DNA from: Cryptomeria japonica
Lineage: Eukaryota; Streptophyta; Pinopsida; Cupressales; Cupressaceae
Length of the DNA stretch: 64,000 bases
Direction of reading: 5' to 3'
Assembly: GCF_030272615.1 (NCBI RefSeq)
Contig: NC_081405.1
Span: 156,505,454 to 156,569,453 of the forward strand
Below the pieces are notes generated by a model. It did no database searches, had not been told where the DNA came from, and was given only the letters and a program-made list of their open reading frames with translations. Position numbers and translations under genes: made by a program. Below are positions 45,201 through 56,057 of the stretch, in pieces; the first letter of the stretch is position 1, and every line of letters begins with the position of its first letter.

Positions 45201-46828
45201 AACATTTTAACCTTTAGATCTGCTCTCTTCTTCATCTCCTATGGACTGAATTTTATAGGTAACTCCATCTTTTTGAAAGGTGTAGGAATTCTTTTCTCCA
45301 TGGTGTATTGATTTTCTATCAAATTGCCAAGGCCTACCTAGGAGTAGGTGGCATGTATCCATTGGAAATATATCACACAAAATATTGTCTTTGTAGCCTC
45401 CTATGGTGAACTCTACCCAAGTTTGATAATTCACCAAAATATTTTTCCCTTTGTTGAGCCAAGTAACCCTATAAGGATCACTATTTGGGATTCTTTGTAG
45501 TTTTAGTTTGCTGACAGCTTCTTCTGACACTATGTTATTAGTGGATCCTAAATCCACCAATACTCTACACACCTTACTCATGATATTTCATTTTATCCTA
45601 AACAAGGATCTTCTTTGACTAGGTTCCTTCTTTACTGGTTCTTTGATCAAGACTCTTCTTATCATAAGGTTCTCTCCAACTTTGGAATCTAAGCTCACTT
45701 CTGATGTCTTCACATTTTCTGCATCCTCTTGGATATAACTCACTCTCCTTTCACCTCCTTGCGATGAAGAAGAATTCTTAGGACATCTATAGGTCGAGTG
45801 TCCAAGTTGATGACAGTTGTAGCACTTCATTGTGGAGAAATAGGACCCTCTTATTGATCCACTAGACCTTCCTCTACTAGAGTTGCTAGATCCCCTTCCT
45901 CTATAGCTTCTCTTGCTATTGGAATCCCCACTTTGTTCTACCAACTTGTATTCCCCTTGGGATCTTTGGTCTACACCTCTTCTACCATAACTACCTCTAT
46001 GACCTCTGCCATCTCTTCCCCTACCTCTGCCTCTATTACCTTGCTCTTGTTTCATTTTACTCTTCTTTTCCACCTTGAGTGCCAATTGATAGCACTTGTG
46101 GACCGTACTAGGACACAACAAGCTTAACTCTTTTTGGATATTCCACCGCAAACCATTCAAGTATCTAACAACCTTGATACTTTCATCTTCTACCACCTTG
46201 GATCTCAAACATAACTTCTAAAATTATTCAGTGTAGCTACTCACATCCAGTTCTCTTTGTCTCAAATTTTGTCTCCTCTTGTGTAATTGAATTTCATAGT
46301 CTTCAGGGATATAGGCTTCTCTCACCTTGGCTAGCATTCCTTTCCAAGTGGCAATTGGGTTCTTACCCTCCTTTTGTCTCTCCTCTTGTATGAACTTCCA
46401 CCAAGTCAAGGCTTCTCCTCTCTATCTAGTATTGGCTACCTTCACCTTTTGTGCTTCACTAATTCCATCATATTCAAAGTGATTCTCTAACCCTTCAATC
46501 CATTCACTAACCACTTCTGGTTCCATTTTTCCACAAAAAAGTGGCACACCTTCTAGGGACTTACCTCCTAAGGATTTCATGGCTCTAAGGAAAGGCTCTT
46601 TAGGCAAAATAGGATCTAGTTCAGGTGTGCCATCCTCCTCTACCACTTCTTTACCCTTTTCCTCATTGACTTTGATAGTCACCTTCTTGGTTTTGTCTTC
46701 TAATTCACCTAGTTTTCTCTCCAATCGTTGCAACTTTTCTCTTCCTCTTGGTGTTCTACCCTTTTGGCTAATTATGCATTAGTCATCATTGTGAAACTAT
46801 TTTCACCCACTGACTTAGTCTCTGACAT
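42215..46828 (-). pseudogene. Chromovirus gag-pol polyprotein (broken)
   Basis: It starts at ATG 46828 on the minus strand (MSETKSVGENSF) and ends at the stop at 42215. The length, 1538 codons, is divisible by three, as expected for a single-frame chromovirus. In order: gag (46828-45840) with Arg/Gly-rich linker and zinc knuckle CYNCHQLGHSTYRC (about 45790-45830); protease with RVLVDLGSTNNIVSEE (about 45560); RT with [33 protein letters not shown] and YLDDIL (about 44500); RNase H with [18 protein letters not shown] (about 44060); integrase zinc domain GHFGLNKTLE...CVLCQ (about 43470-43370); core with SMDFIVGLPK, TVSDRDTKF and GQIEVVNR (about 43285, 43110, 43000); and chromodomain VEKVLDSIIIKK then YMEHLVKWQYL and ATWVPKEDF (about 42385-42265). 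Lesions: stops near 46770, 46410, 46209, 45583, 42715 and 42410, and frameshifts, among them near 44450 and 43905. Confidence 0.92.
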
Positions 46829-46857
46829 CAACTAGTTCCTTCCCAAGTCTTATTGGG

Positions 46858-46871
46858 CTCTAATACCACTT
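46858..46871 (-). other. Primer binding site of the chromovirus
   Basis: The minus strand reads AGTGGTATTAGAGC after the LTR end. This is the initiator-tRNA site with one change (ATTAG for ATCAG). Confidence 0.8.
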
Positions 46872-48465
46872 TGATAGGGAGACTCTCACAAAGAAGTGCA
46901 ATTTGGCTCATACTCTAGGAATAGGTCTCATTGTGGGCTTCCTTGTTTTTCCTGTGCCCTTCCTTCCTTTCTTGATTCAACACCAACCCCCAAACTCCTT
47001 TGGAGAACTCTCTACCAGTGTGTTTGCTCCAGTTACTCAATCAAGGTTAGGATTCAAAGAAGTAAGTCTAGCCACCAACATGTCTAATTCTTTATCCTTC
47101 ACTTGCAAGGGACTAGGAGGAGTCTGAGATGGTTTTTTAACTCCTACCATGTGGTTTTAAAGTTTTCTTCCCTTCATCTCTCTATCACTTTCATAGTTTC
47201 CTATTTTCAAGGCCTAGTAGCCCTATGAGCCCCTTTTAGCCCTACCTTCATGGTTTTTACTTTTTTGTGCTAAAAAATTCCTAATGAACCCATAGAAGCT
47301 TTTGTGATCCAGATACCCATTTGGACACTCTTCAGGATTTAGGGGATGAGGTGGTATGATTTTTCTGTACAATCATGGCCCCCAAAATGGCTCTTTTGAA
47401 GGGTTTTAGGCTTGAGTTCTCTCACCAATGGGTTTTATAGGTCTCTACACCCTGTCCAACCTCTACACTCACATTGAGACTCTGCAAGACAACCATCTTC
47501 CTTGCCAATCACTTGGCTCAATTACATTTGATCACCCCTGCAAGAAATAGTAAAAATAGCAGTCATGTTCCCTAGTCGGGCTATGGCGGAGCTCGTGTAG
47601 GACATGATGGTAAAATGATCCCAAACAACTTCCAGGGTACAAAATGGAATATTTACACTATATACAAACTTAATTAATCTAATCCTAAAGGGCATAGAGA
47701 AACCACAAATGGAATTCAAGTTGGAGCTATTTTTAGGGCTTTAACCCGTTACTCAGGCCAAGAGTAGTGTAAACAAGAAATAATTTATTTACACGAACTA
47801 AACCTGCACAAAGAGTGAACACAAATACTTTCTAAGCACCAAAAAAACTCAGACTAAGCATCCATGAAGGTACAATATGGAAATCAATTCATCTGGTATG
47901 GACTACAATAAATAATTTTGCAAATTTATTGAAGAAATTAGGAAATTGGCTCAAGTTGCTATTCCAAATTCAATCTTTGGATCTTCTAACTCTTCTAATT
48001 TTTTTTGAGAGGCCTTATATACGCATAATCAACCAATACCAACCAACAATCGGTCCTCTAACTACCGATTTGAGCATTTTTCAAAAATTGCTCACATTGT
48101 TGCAAAATATTGTCAAGCAAACATGACAACTCTTCCTCCACAATGCATTTTTACAATTTTGGCATATCTTCATACTCTTGACCCACTAGGATGGTTTTCT
48201 AACATCAAATAAACATTTCCAAAATCCTTATGAGGCCTTACAAGGAGTTATACACAATTTTTCTATATGATGTCATTTTAAGCTTACAAAGGCACATAGG
48301 CCAAAACTAAGTAAACAAGCTAAGACTAAAGACAATCAAACTACATACAACCTCAAAAAACACTTTTGGACTCTTTAATAGTCCTTTATTCAATCATTGA
48401 GCCTATGAGAATCATCCACTCTAAAATTTGAAAGTTCATCAGGAAACCTAGGTGCTCCTGCACCA
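46872..48465 (-). repeat. 5' LTR of the chromovirus (1594 bp)
   Basis: On the plus strand it begins TGATAGGGAGACTCTCAC and ends GGTGCTCCTGCACCA. The last four bases differ from the partner (ACCA against CTCA), but length and phase are kept. Confidence 0.9.
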
Positions 48466-48640
48466 CCTCTTCACCTCAAAAGGAAACCCAGAGTGCTTCA
48501 TCTTGTCTCAATGCCACCCTCAATATGCCCACTTGATGGTTGAATCTTTGGAGAGAAGTCATACATGGATGGACATTGTCACTACAAGATTGCACCTACA
48601 CATAAAACCCAACAGTAACTATTCTTATGGAGAAAGTGCT
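48466..48640. other. Short unassigned segment right of the chromovirus
   Basis: A plus-strand frame from 48452 to 48688 crosses the LTR edge and encodes a segment with NPECFILSQCHPQYAHLMVE, which looks protein-like but which I cannot assign. It could be a remnant of a further gene fragment. Confidence 0.3.
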
Positions 48641-48649
48641 AAATATATA

Positions 48650-49425
48650 AAAGAAAATTATAGAAAAATAGCATTTTTAAGAGCATAATTAATTTGAAAA
48701 ATTATGTGCTACAAGGATGCAATGGCAACTAGTTCTCAATCGGATGATTGTGAACTTGCAGAGGAATTGTTGGTATATTTTGTGGAACAGGTATAAAATT
48801 GGTAAAACACATAGTTGGTTGTTCTCTTTCACAGGCTAAAGTATATTTTGAATTTTCATTTTGGATTGGGGCATTGAAATGGGGCTTACTTTTGCATTTG
48901 GAATTGCAAGGAAACAAAGAATTCTTTTCTTCATGCTTGTTCATATACTATGACTTGATCAGACCAGATGTGGCTTTGAAACTTGCCTGGATGAATAATA
49001 TGATTGACTTTGTATTTCCATACCTACTTCAGGTTCTTGATATACTCTGATGATTCCTGTGAATATTTTAAGTTTATCTTTAATAAATATTTTAAATCTT
49101 CTGCAAAATTAAATAGCTAATATTCAAAAAAAATCTTTTTTAAAGTTCATTCGAGAATACACGACAAAAGTTGATGAGCTTGTTAAGGACAAGTTAGAGG
49201 TTTTCCAAGAAGAGAAATACAAGGAGAAAGAAGAGAAAGATCTTGTTGCTCAACAGGTATGCATTTTGCTTAATTGAGCCTCAAGGAGCACTTATTCTAC
49301 TCTATTGACGGTTTTTAAAAATTCAAATAAATATGTGTCTATTTTGTTTATAGAATATGTATTCTCAGCTTCTTCCCCTTGCTTTTTCAGCACCTCCAAT
49401 AGCATTTTACGAGCATAATTAAGCA
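48650..49425 (+). pseudogene. Clathrin heavy chain terminal exons, tandem copy 1
   Basis: Exon A (about 48708-48790) encodes CYKDAM and [13 protein letters not shown] with donor GTATAA. Exon B (48910-49032) encodes [20 protein letters not shown] and [16 protein letters not shown]. Exon C (49145-49256) encodes [20 protein letters not shown] and EEKDLVAQQ with donor GTATGC. Exon D (from 49354) encodes NMYSQLLPLAFSAPPIAF and then departs from clathrin at about 49405. The acceptor of exon B reads CAA instead of CAG. Without the Gly/Met/Pro-rich end and normal stop it cannot make the natural C-terminus that binds the triskelion hub. Confidence 0.88.
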
Positions 49426-49522
49426 AATTATAGAAAAATAGCATTTTTAAGGAAATTATAGAAAAATAGCATTTTTAAGGAAATTATAGAAAAATAGCAT
49501 TTTTAAGGAAATTATAGAAAAA
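49426..49522. repeat. 28-bp minisatellite in the clathrin intron
   Basis: GGAAATTATAGAAAAATAGC plus ATTTTTAA repeats about four times in direct order. Related copies lie at about 48648-48680 (copy 1) and 50268-50350 (copy 3). It abuts the junction between tandem clathrin copies. Confidence 0.9.
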
Positions 49523-50265
49523 TTATGTGCTAACATATTGCACTGTCTAAAAAGGGTAATCTTTACAAGGATGTAATGGAAACTAGTTCTCAATCGGGTG
49601 ATCGTGAAGTTGCAGAGGAATTGCTGGTGTATTTTGTGGAACAGGTATACAATTGGTAAAACATATAGTTGGTTGTTCTCTCTCATAGGCTAAAGTATAT
49701 TTTGAATTTTCATTTTGGATTAGGGCATTGAAATGGGGCTTACTTTTGCATTTGGAACTGTAGGGCAAGAAAGAATGCTTTGCTTCATGCTTGTTCATAT
49801 GCTATGACTTGATCAGACTAGATGTGGCTCTGGAACTTGCCTGGACGAATAATAAGATTGACCTTGTGTTTCCATACCTACTTCAGGTTCCTGATATACT
49901 CTGATGTTTCTGTGAATATTTTAAGTTTCTATTTAATAAACATTTTAAATCTTCTACAGAATTAAATAGCTAATATTCAAAAAAATTATTTTTCAAAGTT
50001 CGTTCGAGAATACACGACAAAAGTTGATGAGCTTGTTAAGGACAAGTTAGAGGTTGTCCAAGAAGAGAAATCCAAGGAGAAAGAAGAGAAAGATCTTGTT
50101 TCTCAATTGGTATGCATTTTTCTTAATTGAGCCTCAAGGAGCACTTGTTCTACTCTACCGACAGTTTTTAAAAATTAAAATATATATGTGCCTATTTTGT
50201 TTACAGAATATGTATGCTCAACTTCTTCCCCTTGCTTTTACAACACCTCCAATAGCATTTTAAGA
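49523..50265 (+). pseudogene. Clathrin heavy chain terminal exons, tandem copy 2
   Basis: Exon A (about 49541-49644) encodes [20 protein letters not shown], then [13 protein letters not shown]. Exon B (49764-49886) has a proper TGTAG acceptor and encodes [20 protein letters not shown]-like sequence to FPYLLQ. Exon C (49999-50109) encodes [20 protein letters not shown] to EEKDLVSQL. Exon D (50207-50263) encodes NMYAQLLPLAFTTPPIAF and stops. It is the best preserved copy with four exons, but it also ends at the CCTCCAATAGCATTTT junction in place of the true tail. Confidence 0.88.
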
Positions 50266-50977
50266 GCATAATTAAGGAAATTATAGAAAATAGCATTTTT
50301 AAGAGCATAATTAAGGAAATTATAGAAAAATAGCATTTTTAAGGAAATTATTGGAAAATTATGTGCTAACATATTGCACTATCTAAAAAGGATAATCTTT
50401 ACAAGGATACAATGGAAACTAGTTCTCAATCGGGTGATCGTGAACTTGCAAAGGAATTGCTAGTATATTTTGTGGAATAGGTATACAATTGGTAAAATAT
50501 ATAGTTGGTTGTTATCTCTCACAGGCTAAAGTATATTTTGAATTTTCATTTTGGATTGGGGCATTGAAATGGGGCTTACTTTTGCATTTGGAATTGGAGG
50601 GCAAGAAAGATTGCTTTGCTTCATGCTTGTTCATATGTTATGACTTGATCAGACCAGATGTGGCTTTGGAACTTGCCTGGATGAATAATATGATTGAATT
50701 TATGTTTCCATACCTACATCAAGTTTTTGATATACTCTGATGATTCTATGAATATTTTAAGTTTCTCTTTAATAAACATTTTGAATCTTCTACAGAAATA
50801 AATATGTGCCTATTTTGTTTACAAAATATGTATGCTCAGCGTCTTCCCTTTGCTTTTCCACCACCTCCAATGCCTGGCATGGGAATGGGTATGGGAGGTT
50901 GCTTTCAGCCAGGTATGAGTGGAATGGGAATGCCTCCCATGCCAGCTTATGGTATGCCACCTATGGGTGGCTATTGA
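50266..50977 (+). pseudogene. Clathrin heavy chain terminal exons, tandem copy 3 with natural C-terminus
   Basis: Exon A (about 50379-50480) ends in TAG where the other copies have CAG (VYFVE then stop). Exon B (50600-50722) encodes [20 protein letters not shown] and FMFPYLHQ; its donor has lost GT (AAGTTTTT). Exon C is missing. Exon D (50825-50977) has lost its AG acceptor (ACAAAATATG) but encodes [20 protein letters not shown], then a Met/Gly/Pro-rich tail ending YGMPPMGGY and TGA at 50975-50977. That ending is characteristic of plant clathrin heavy chain, so this is the original 3' end of the gene fragment. Confidence 0.9.
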
Positions 50978-51301
50978 TGGGATTGAAGAACTTAACGTGG
51001 GACACAATTCTTCAATCATACATGGTTTTTTGAGGCTGGTCTTCAAGTGGAAAGATTAGATTGTCAAATTGTTTTTATTGTCATTTGGTTGGTTGATACA
51101 AAATAATGAATCTTTAGTATTATCGTATTGGTCAATCGGTTCAAATATTTCCATCCACCAAGCATCCGACACCTGAACCGTTGCATGCTTAGATTGTCAA
51201 ATTGTTTTTATTGTCATTTGGTTGGTTGATACAGAATAATAAATCTTTAGTATTATCATATTGGTCAATAAGTGCAAATCTTTCCATCCACCAAGCATCC
51301 A
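50978..51301 (+). repeat. Clathrin 3' flank with a 133-bp tandem duplication
   Basis: AGATTGTCAAATTGTTTTTA begins at 51058 and again at 51191. Both copies run through TTGGTTGGTTGATACA to CCATCCACCAAGCATCC, the second ending near 51301. Before them, 50978-51057 is probable 3' untranslated sequence. Confidence 0.8.
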
Positions 51302-51756
51302 GTGAGGATGGTGTATGTCTAACAATATTCTCGTCGGATAAGTAGTGTGGAAGCCATTGGAATTCTGATGCCCACCCAATTTATTCCAACAACCAAACCA
51401 TCACACATACAACATATTTGTCAGTACGGATGTCCTAGTTGTTGTTGGACATCATCAAAAGTCTGACGCACCCCCACAAAACATCCGATGACATTCTCGT
51501 CAGATGGGTGGTCATGTTCACTATCAAAACATTACCTAGAAGCCGTTGGAATTCTGATGACTTATCAAGTTTTACCAATGTCTAAACATAGTCATGATCA
51601 TCGTTAGAAGATTATTTGATGATATCAGAATTCCGATGGTCTTGAGCACTGTCAGAATGTTTGATTACAAGTTTTTGATCGCATTGCTCATCGGAAGTCT
51701 GACGAATCATAGTCAGAATTCTAATGAACTGCCATCCGAATTGAGCCCCAAATGTA
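51302..51756. other. Unassigned segment between the clathrin fragment and the truncated Copia
   Basis: It contains several TGGAATTCTGATG, GTCAGAAT and AGTCTGACG words in both orientations but no coding similarity, LTR terminus or TIR that I can defend. The right edge is where Copia RNase H sequence stops abruptly. Confidence 0.4.
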
Positions 51757-54700
51757 CTAGTGCCTCATTTTCTTCCACCTTCTCCTTCAAAAAGTTATAC
51801 TTGATAGATATGTGCTTTGTCTTAGAGTGAAATATCTGATTCTTTGATATTTCTATAGCGGCAGAGTTATCACAATGAATAACTACCAGTCCAATGCGAT
51901 GCACTTTGATTTCCTTCAACATTTGTTTCATCCATAGAACTTGTGTACAATTAGTAGCAGCAGAAACATAGTCATCTTCGACAATCGATAAATAAGTACA
52001 TGATTGTTTCTTGTTGATCCATGAAACCAACTTCTTTCCAAGAAAGAAAGTTCCACTAGAAGTACTTTTCTGGTCATCAACATCAACTACCCAATCTGCA
52101 TCTGTATATGCACATAAAGTAAATTCATCATCCTTAGGGTACCACAAACCATATTCAGATGTACCTTGCAAGTATCTAAAAATTATTTTCACCACACTCT
52201 CATGATTTTCTCTAGGATCACTCTGATATCTTGATGCAATGCAAACAACATTCATTATATCCTGCCTAGTTTGAGTCAAATATAGCAGACCTCCAATCAT
52301 AGACTTGTATCTTGTAGGATTTATCGGTGTAGAAACATCTTTCTTTGTCAATTTTTCACTTGTAACCATAGGAGTACTTACCGGTTTAGAGTCTACCATA
52401 CCAAATTTCTTCAACAATTCCCTAGCATACTTAGTTTGACAGATAAAAATACCTTTATCAGTCTAAGTAATCTGCAAACCTAAGACAAATTTCATTTCCC
52501 CAATCATAGACATTTCAAATTCTTTCTCCATATTTTTAGAAAATTCCATGCACAACTTATCTTCACCTCCAAAAATAATGTCATCAACAAAAACTTCAAT
52601 AATTAGTATATCGACATCAGTGAATTTATAATATAGATACTGTCAGCATTACCTTTAGTGAAACCAAGATTCAAAATATATTTGTCTAACCTTGCATACC
52701 AAGATCTAGGTGTCTGTTTGAATCCATATAAAGCTTTCCTTAAACTGCAAACCATGTTTTTATCATCTGAAAGTGAAAAAACATTAGGTTTCTCAATATA
52801 AACTTCCTCATCAAGATCCCCATTCAAAAAGGCACACTTAACAACCATCTGATAAACCTTGTAGTATTTATGTGCAACATAGACAAGAAATAATCTTACA
52901 GCTTCAATCCTAGCTATAAGTGCAAAAGTTTCACCATAATCAATTCCTTCCTTATGAGAATATCCTCTACAAACCAATCTAGCTTTATTCCTTACAACCT
53001 GTCCATCTTCATTTAACTTATTCCTAGAAACCCATTTAGTTTCAATAACATTCTTATTTTTAGGCCAGGGAACTAAAGTCCATGTGTTATTCATCTCTAT
53101 CTGATCTAATTCTTCTTCCATAGCTTTCATCCAACTTTCATCTTTACATGCTTCAATTACTGATATCGATTCAACTTGAGAAATTAAACATACCTCATTA
53201 GTTGCTAGTCTCCTTCTTCTCATCACTCCATTGTTCTTATCCCCAATGATCTGATCTTCTGAATGATTCAATCTCACATACCTAGGAGTCTTCTGATTCT
53301 CTTTTCCTCTTCCCGGTTCTTCAGTTACTGTTGAATTTTTGGATATTGTTGAAGTAACTGGTTCAACATTCTATTTTAGTAAAAGTGTTACCGATTCAGT
53401 TATGATCATTTCCACTGCCAGTTCGTTCTCATAAACTCTTATTTGACTTCTATTATGCCCATCCATCTTGACATTAGCACTCTCCACAATTATCTGCAAT
53501 CTCTTGTTATAACATCTATATGCTTTGCTTTCATTAGAATAACCAAGAAATATTCCTTCATCACATCTAGGATCAAATTTTCCAATGACATCATCTCTCC
53601 TGATATAACATTTACTACCAAGATTCTGAAATACTTAACTGTAGGTGTATTTCCAAACCATAATTCATAAGATGTCTTACTGGTTTCTCCTTTGATATGT
53701 ACTCTATTGAATGTATAGATTGTTGTGCTCACTGCTTCTCTCCAGTAGATATGAGATAGATTAGCTTCCATCATCATTGTTCTAGCAGCATCCAAGATAG
53801 TTTTTTCTTCCTTTCCACAACTCTATTCCACCGAGGTGTCCGGAGAGTAGAAAATTGTCTCCTTATGCCATGCTTCTCACAAAAGTTGTTAAACTCATCG
53901 GATGTAAATTATCCACCATGATCTGACCTTAAAAATTTAATCTTCAATCCTATCTCTATCTCAACTTTAGCTTTAAAGATTTTAAACTTTTCAAAAGCCT
54001 CAAATTTCTCCCTTAGAAAAGTAACCCACATCATTCTAGAATAATCATCAATGATTAGCATAAAATATCTATCACCTTGAAAACTTTCAACTTTAGCAGG
54101 GCCACACAAATTAGTATGAATAAGATCAAGAACACCATAAGATTTGTCTTGTATACTCTTAAAAGAGGTTTTGACCTATTTTCCTATTTGACATTCTTTA
54201 CATACCAGATTATAGGGCTTCACAATCTTAGGTATATCTCTAACTGCCTTAGTTGAACTGATCTTTACCATGCAATCAAAATTAACATGATATAGCATTT
54301 TATTCCATAGCCAACTCTCATCAATTTGTGCAATCAAACATGTCTTCTCACTAGAATTCAAATGAAATATATTAGCTTTTGTCTGAGTACCGGTTGCAAT
54401 CTCCAAACTAGATTTGTTAATGATTTTTCATTTTCCATCCTTGAACTATAATTGAAATCCCTTATCCACCAATTGTCCTACACTCAAAATATTATGCCTT
54501 AATCCTTCAACATAATAAAAATTATTAGAATTGTGCTTACCATCCAATGGTATATTTCCTTTTCCTTTGATCATACATGCTTTGTCATCTCCAAATCTAA
54601 CCAGACCGCCATCAAATTCTTGCAAAGATAGAAAATTCCTTTTATCTCCAGTCATATGATATGAACATCCACTGTCAATTACCCATTCATCCTTATCTTC

Positions 54701-55810
54701 AATTTTAGAAGCAAGTGCCTTCTCTTCAAATACATTCTGTTCCAATGTGAGAACATATTCCTTGATAGCCAGGAACACCTATTCCTTCCCATTGATGGAA
54801 CCACTAGCAGAGTCTTGTGTCGGTTCATCATCAGAATCAGTAACACCTTCCTCATCTGCTATGTAGCATGATTTATCTATATTTTTCCTATACTTATACT
54901 TGTTCTGATATCCAAGGTTAGGCTTAAAAGATCTATCTCTCTCTTCAAATCTTGAATTTCTTTCAAGACATCTAGATGCAAAATGGACCTATCTTATTAC
55001 ATACAAAACATTTAAAAGGTGCTTTTCCTTCATACTTACTTCCTATCGTTCCTTTAGGTACTCTTTTAACAAATAAGGCTTCAATTTTCTCAAATTCATC
55101 ATGTTCTCTCTTCATATCATCCAATTCCTTTGCATACAAATCTTTCTAATCTTGCTTTTCGGTTGATGATGTAGATGCATGAAAAGCAGGTTCAGACTTC
55201 ATAGCTCCAGAAGGTCCAAATTCTTCAAGCTCAAAAGTAGATAGTTTCCCAACCAAGGTATCTCTATTGACAAAAGTATTAGCCATTGTTCTCAATTCAT
55301 TAATTGCAGTAGTCTTCATCTTGTAAGATGGTGGTAAAGCTCTCAGAACTTTAGAAACTATTTCATCTTCACTCAGAGTTCCACCACAACATTGAATTCC
55401 CATAACAATCTCATTTACCCTTTCCATGAATGCAGTAATCCTTTCATCTTCTTCTATCTTCAAGTTTTCATGTCTCACTTGGTAACCATCACGTTTAGAA
55501 ATCTTTACAGTAGGGCCACCTTCATTAAGAGTCTCCAACTTGTCCAGTATATCCTTTGTAGATAATTTGTCAGTTAATCCCATTATTTGCTGACCAGAAA
55601 GTGTAGACAAAAGGTCTTCTCTTTCTATACAATCATTCTCAAGCTCCTTATCCAAGTTTGTTGGAGGAGGGTTGCCAGATGCCAGATTATAAGGAGTACA
55701 CCATTCTCTATGATTTCCCAAAATTCCTTACCAAGACATATCAGATGAGTCTCCATTTGAATGTTCCATACTTTGTAATTCATTCCATCAAGTCTAGGAA
55801 TATCTTTCTA
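51757..55810 (-). pseudogene. Minus-strand Copia gag-pol polyprotein (broken, 3' truncated)
   Basis: The gag start region (about 55800-55690) reads LDGMNYKVWNIQMETHLICL, then shifts frame. The main gag frame (55721-55146) has NEGGPTVKISKRDGYQVRHE and INELRTMANTF. Then: a protease-side DSGCSYHMTGDKR block (about 54670); GAG-pre-integrase (about 54330); integrase IDDYSRMMWVTFLREK (about 54050) and the WREAVSTTIYTFN block (about 53740); RT from about 53100 with [39 protein letters not shown] and FVDDIIFGGEDKLC (about 52590); RNase H with YTDADWVVDVDDQKSTSSGT (about 52110) and IHCDNSAAIEISKN (about 51870). Frameshifts and stops separate these pieces, for example near 53880, 52600 and 52460. The zinc knuckle region near 54990 is degraded. 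Confidence 0.9.
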
Positions 55811-55901
55811 AAAGATAGCAACATATTAACTAGATGAGCTTTAACTGTTAGTTACCATAGGATTTTCCTCAAGTGGTTAATCTTTTGCAGAGAGGGACAG
55901 A

Positions 55902-55915
55902 GCTTTGATACCAAT
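55902..55915 (-). other. Primer binding site of the minus-strand Copia
   Basis: The minus strand reads ATTGGTATCAAAGC, the Copia initiator-tRNA site with one change (CAAAG for CAGAG). Confidence 0.8.
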
Positions 55916-56057
55916 AATTAGACAATTCAAATAACTAGAAGACAACTGAGAGGGGGGGTGAATTAGTTGTCACCATATTACCAGAACCTTAAGCAATTAA
56001 AAATTTAATACCGAAACCTAAAAGATCAATACCGAAATGCATAAACCAGTTACCAAA
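55916..56057 (-). repeat. 5' LTR of the minus-strand Copia, proximal piece
   Basis: On the minus strand it ends with TTCACCCCCCCTCTCAGTTG, as in the LTRs of the plus-strand Copia, then about 30 bases to the PBS. The final dinucleotide is not the expected CA. It is cut at 56057 by the Gypsy-type insertion, and one TSD copy CCAAA (56053-56057) marks the break. Confidence 0.8.

Larger units (their letters stand above)
40600..48465 (-). mobile_element. Ty3/Gypsy chromovirus with chromodomain, nearly complete
   Basis: LTRs of almost equal length (40600-42192, 1593 bp; 46872-48465, 1594 bp) enclose, on the minus strand, PBS, gag with zinc knuckle, protease, RT, RNase H, integrase and a C-terminal chromodomain, then the PPT. 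Chromodomain integrases define the chromovirus branch. No TSD is evident: the flanks read CATCC on the left and CCTCT on the right. Reading frames are broken by stops and frameshifts. It lies in the intron or gap between clathrin heavy chain exons. Confidence 0.93.

Noticed and set aside
48578-48592. CACTACAAGATT as a CACTA terminal inverted repeat
   Set aside because: It matches the common TIR start for ten bases, but no inverted partner or 3-bp TSD was found, and it lies next to clathrin exons; chance is likely.
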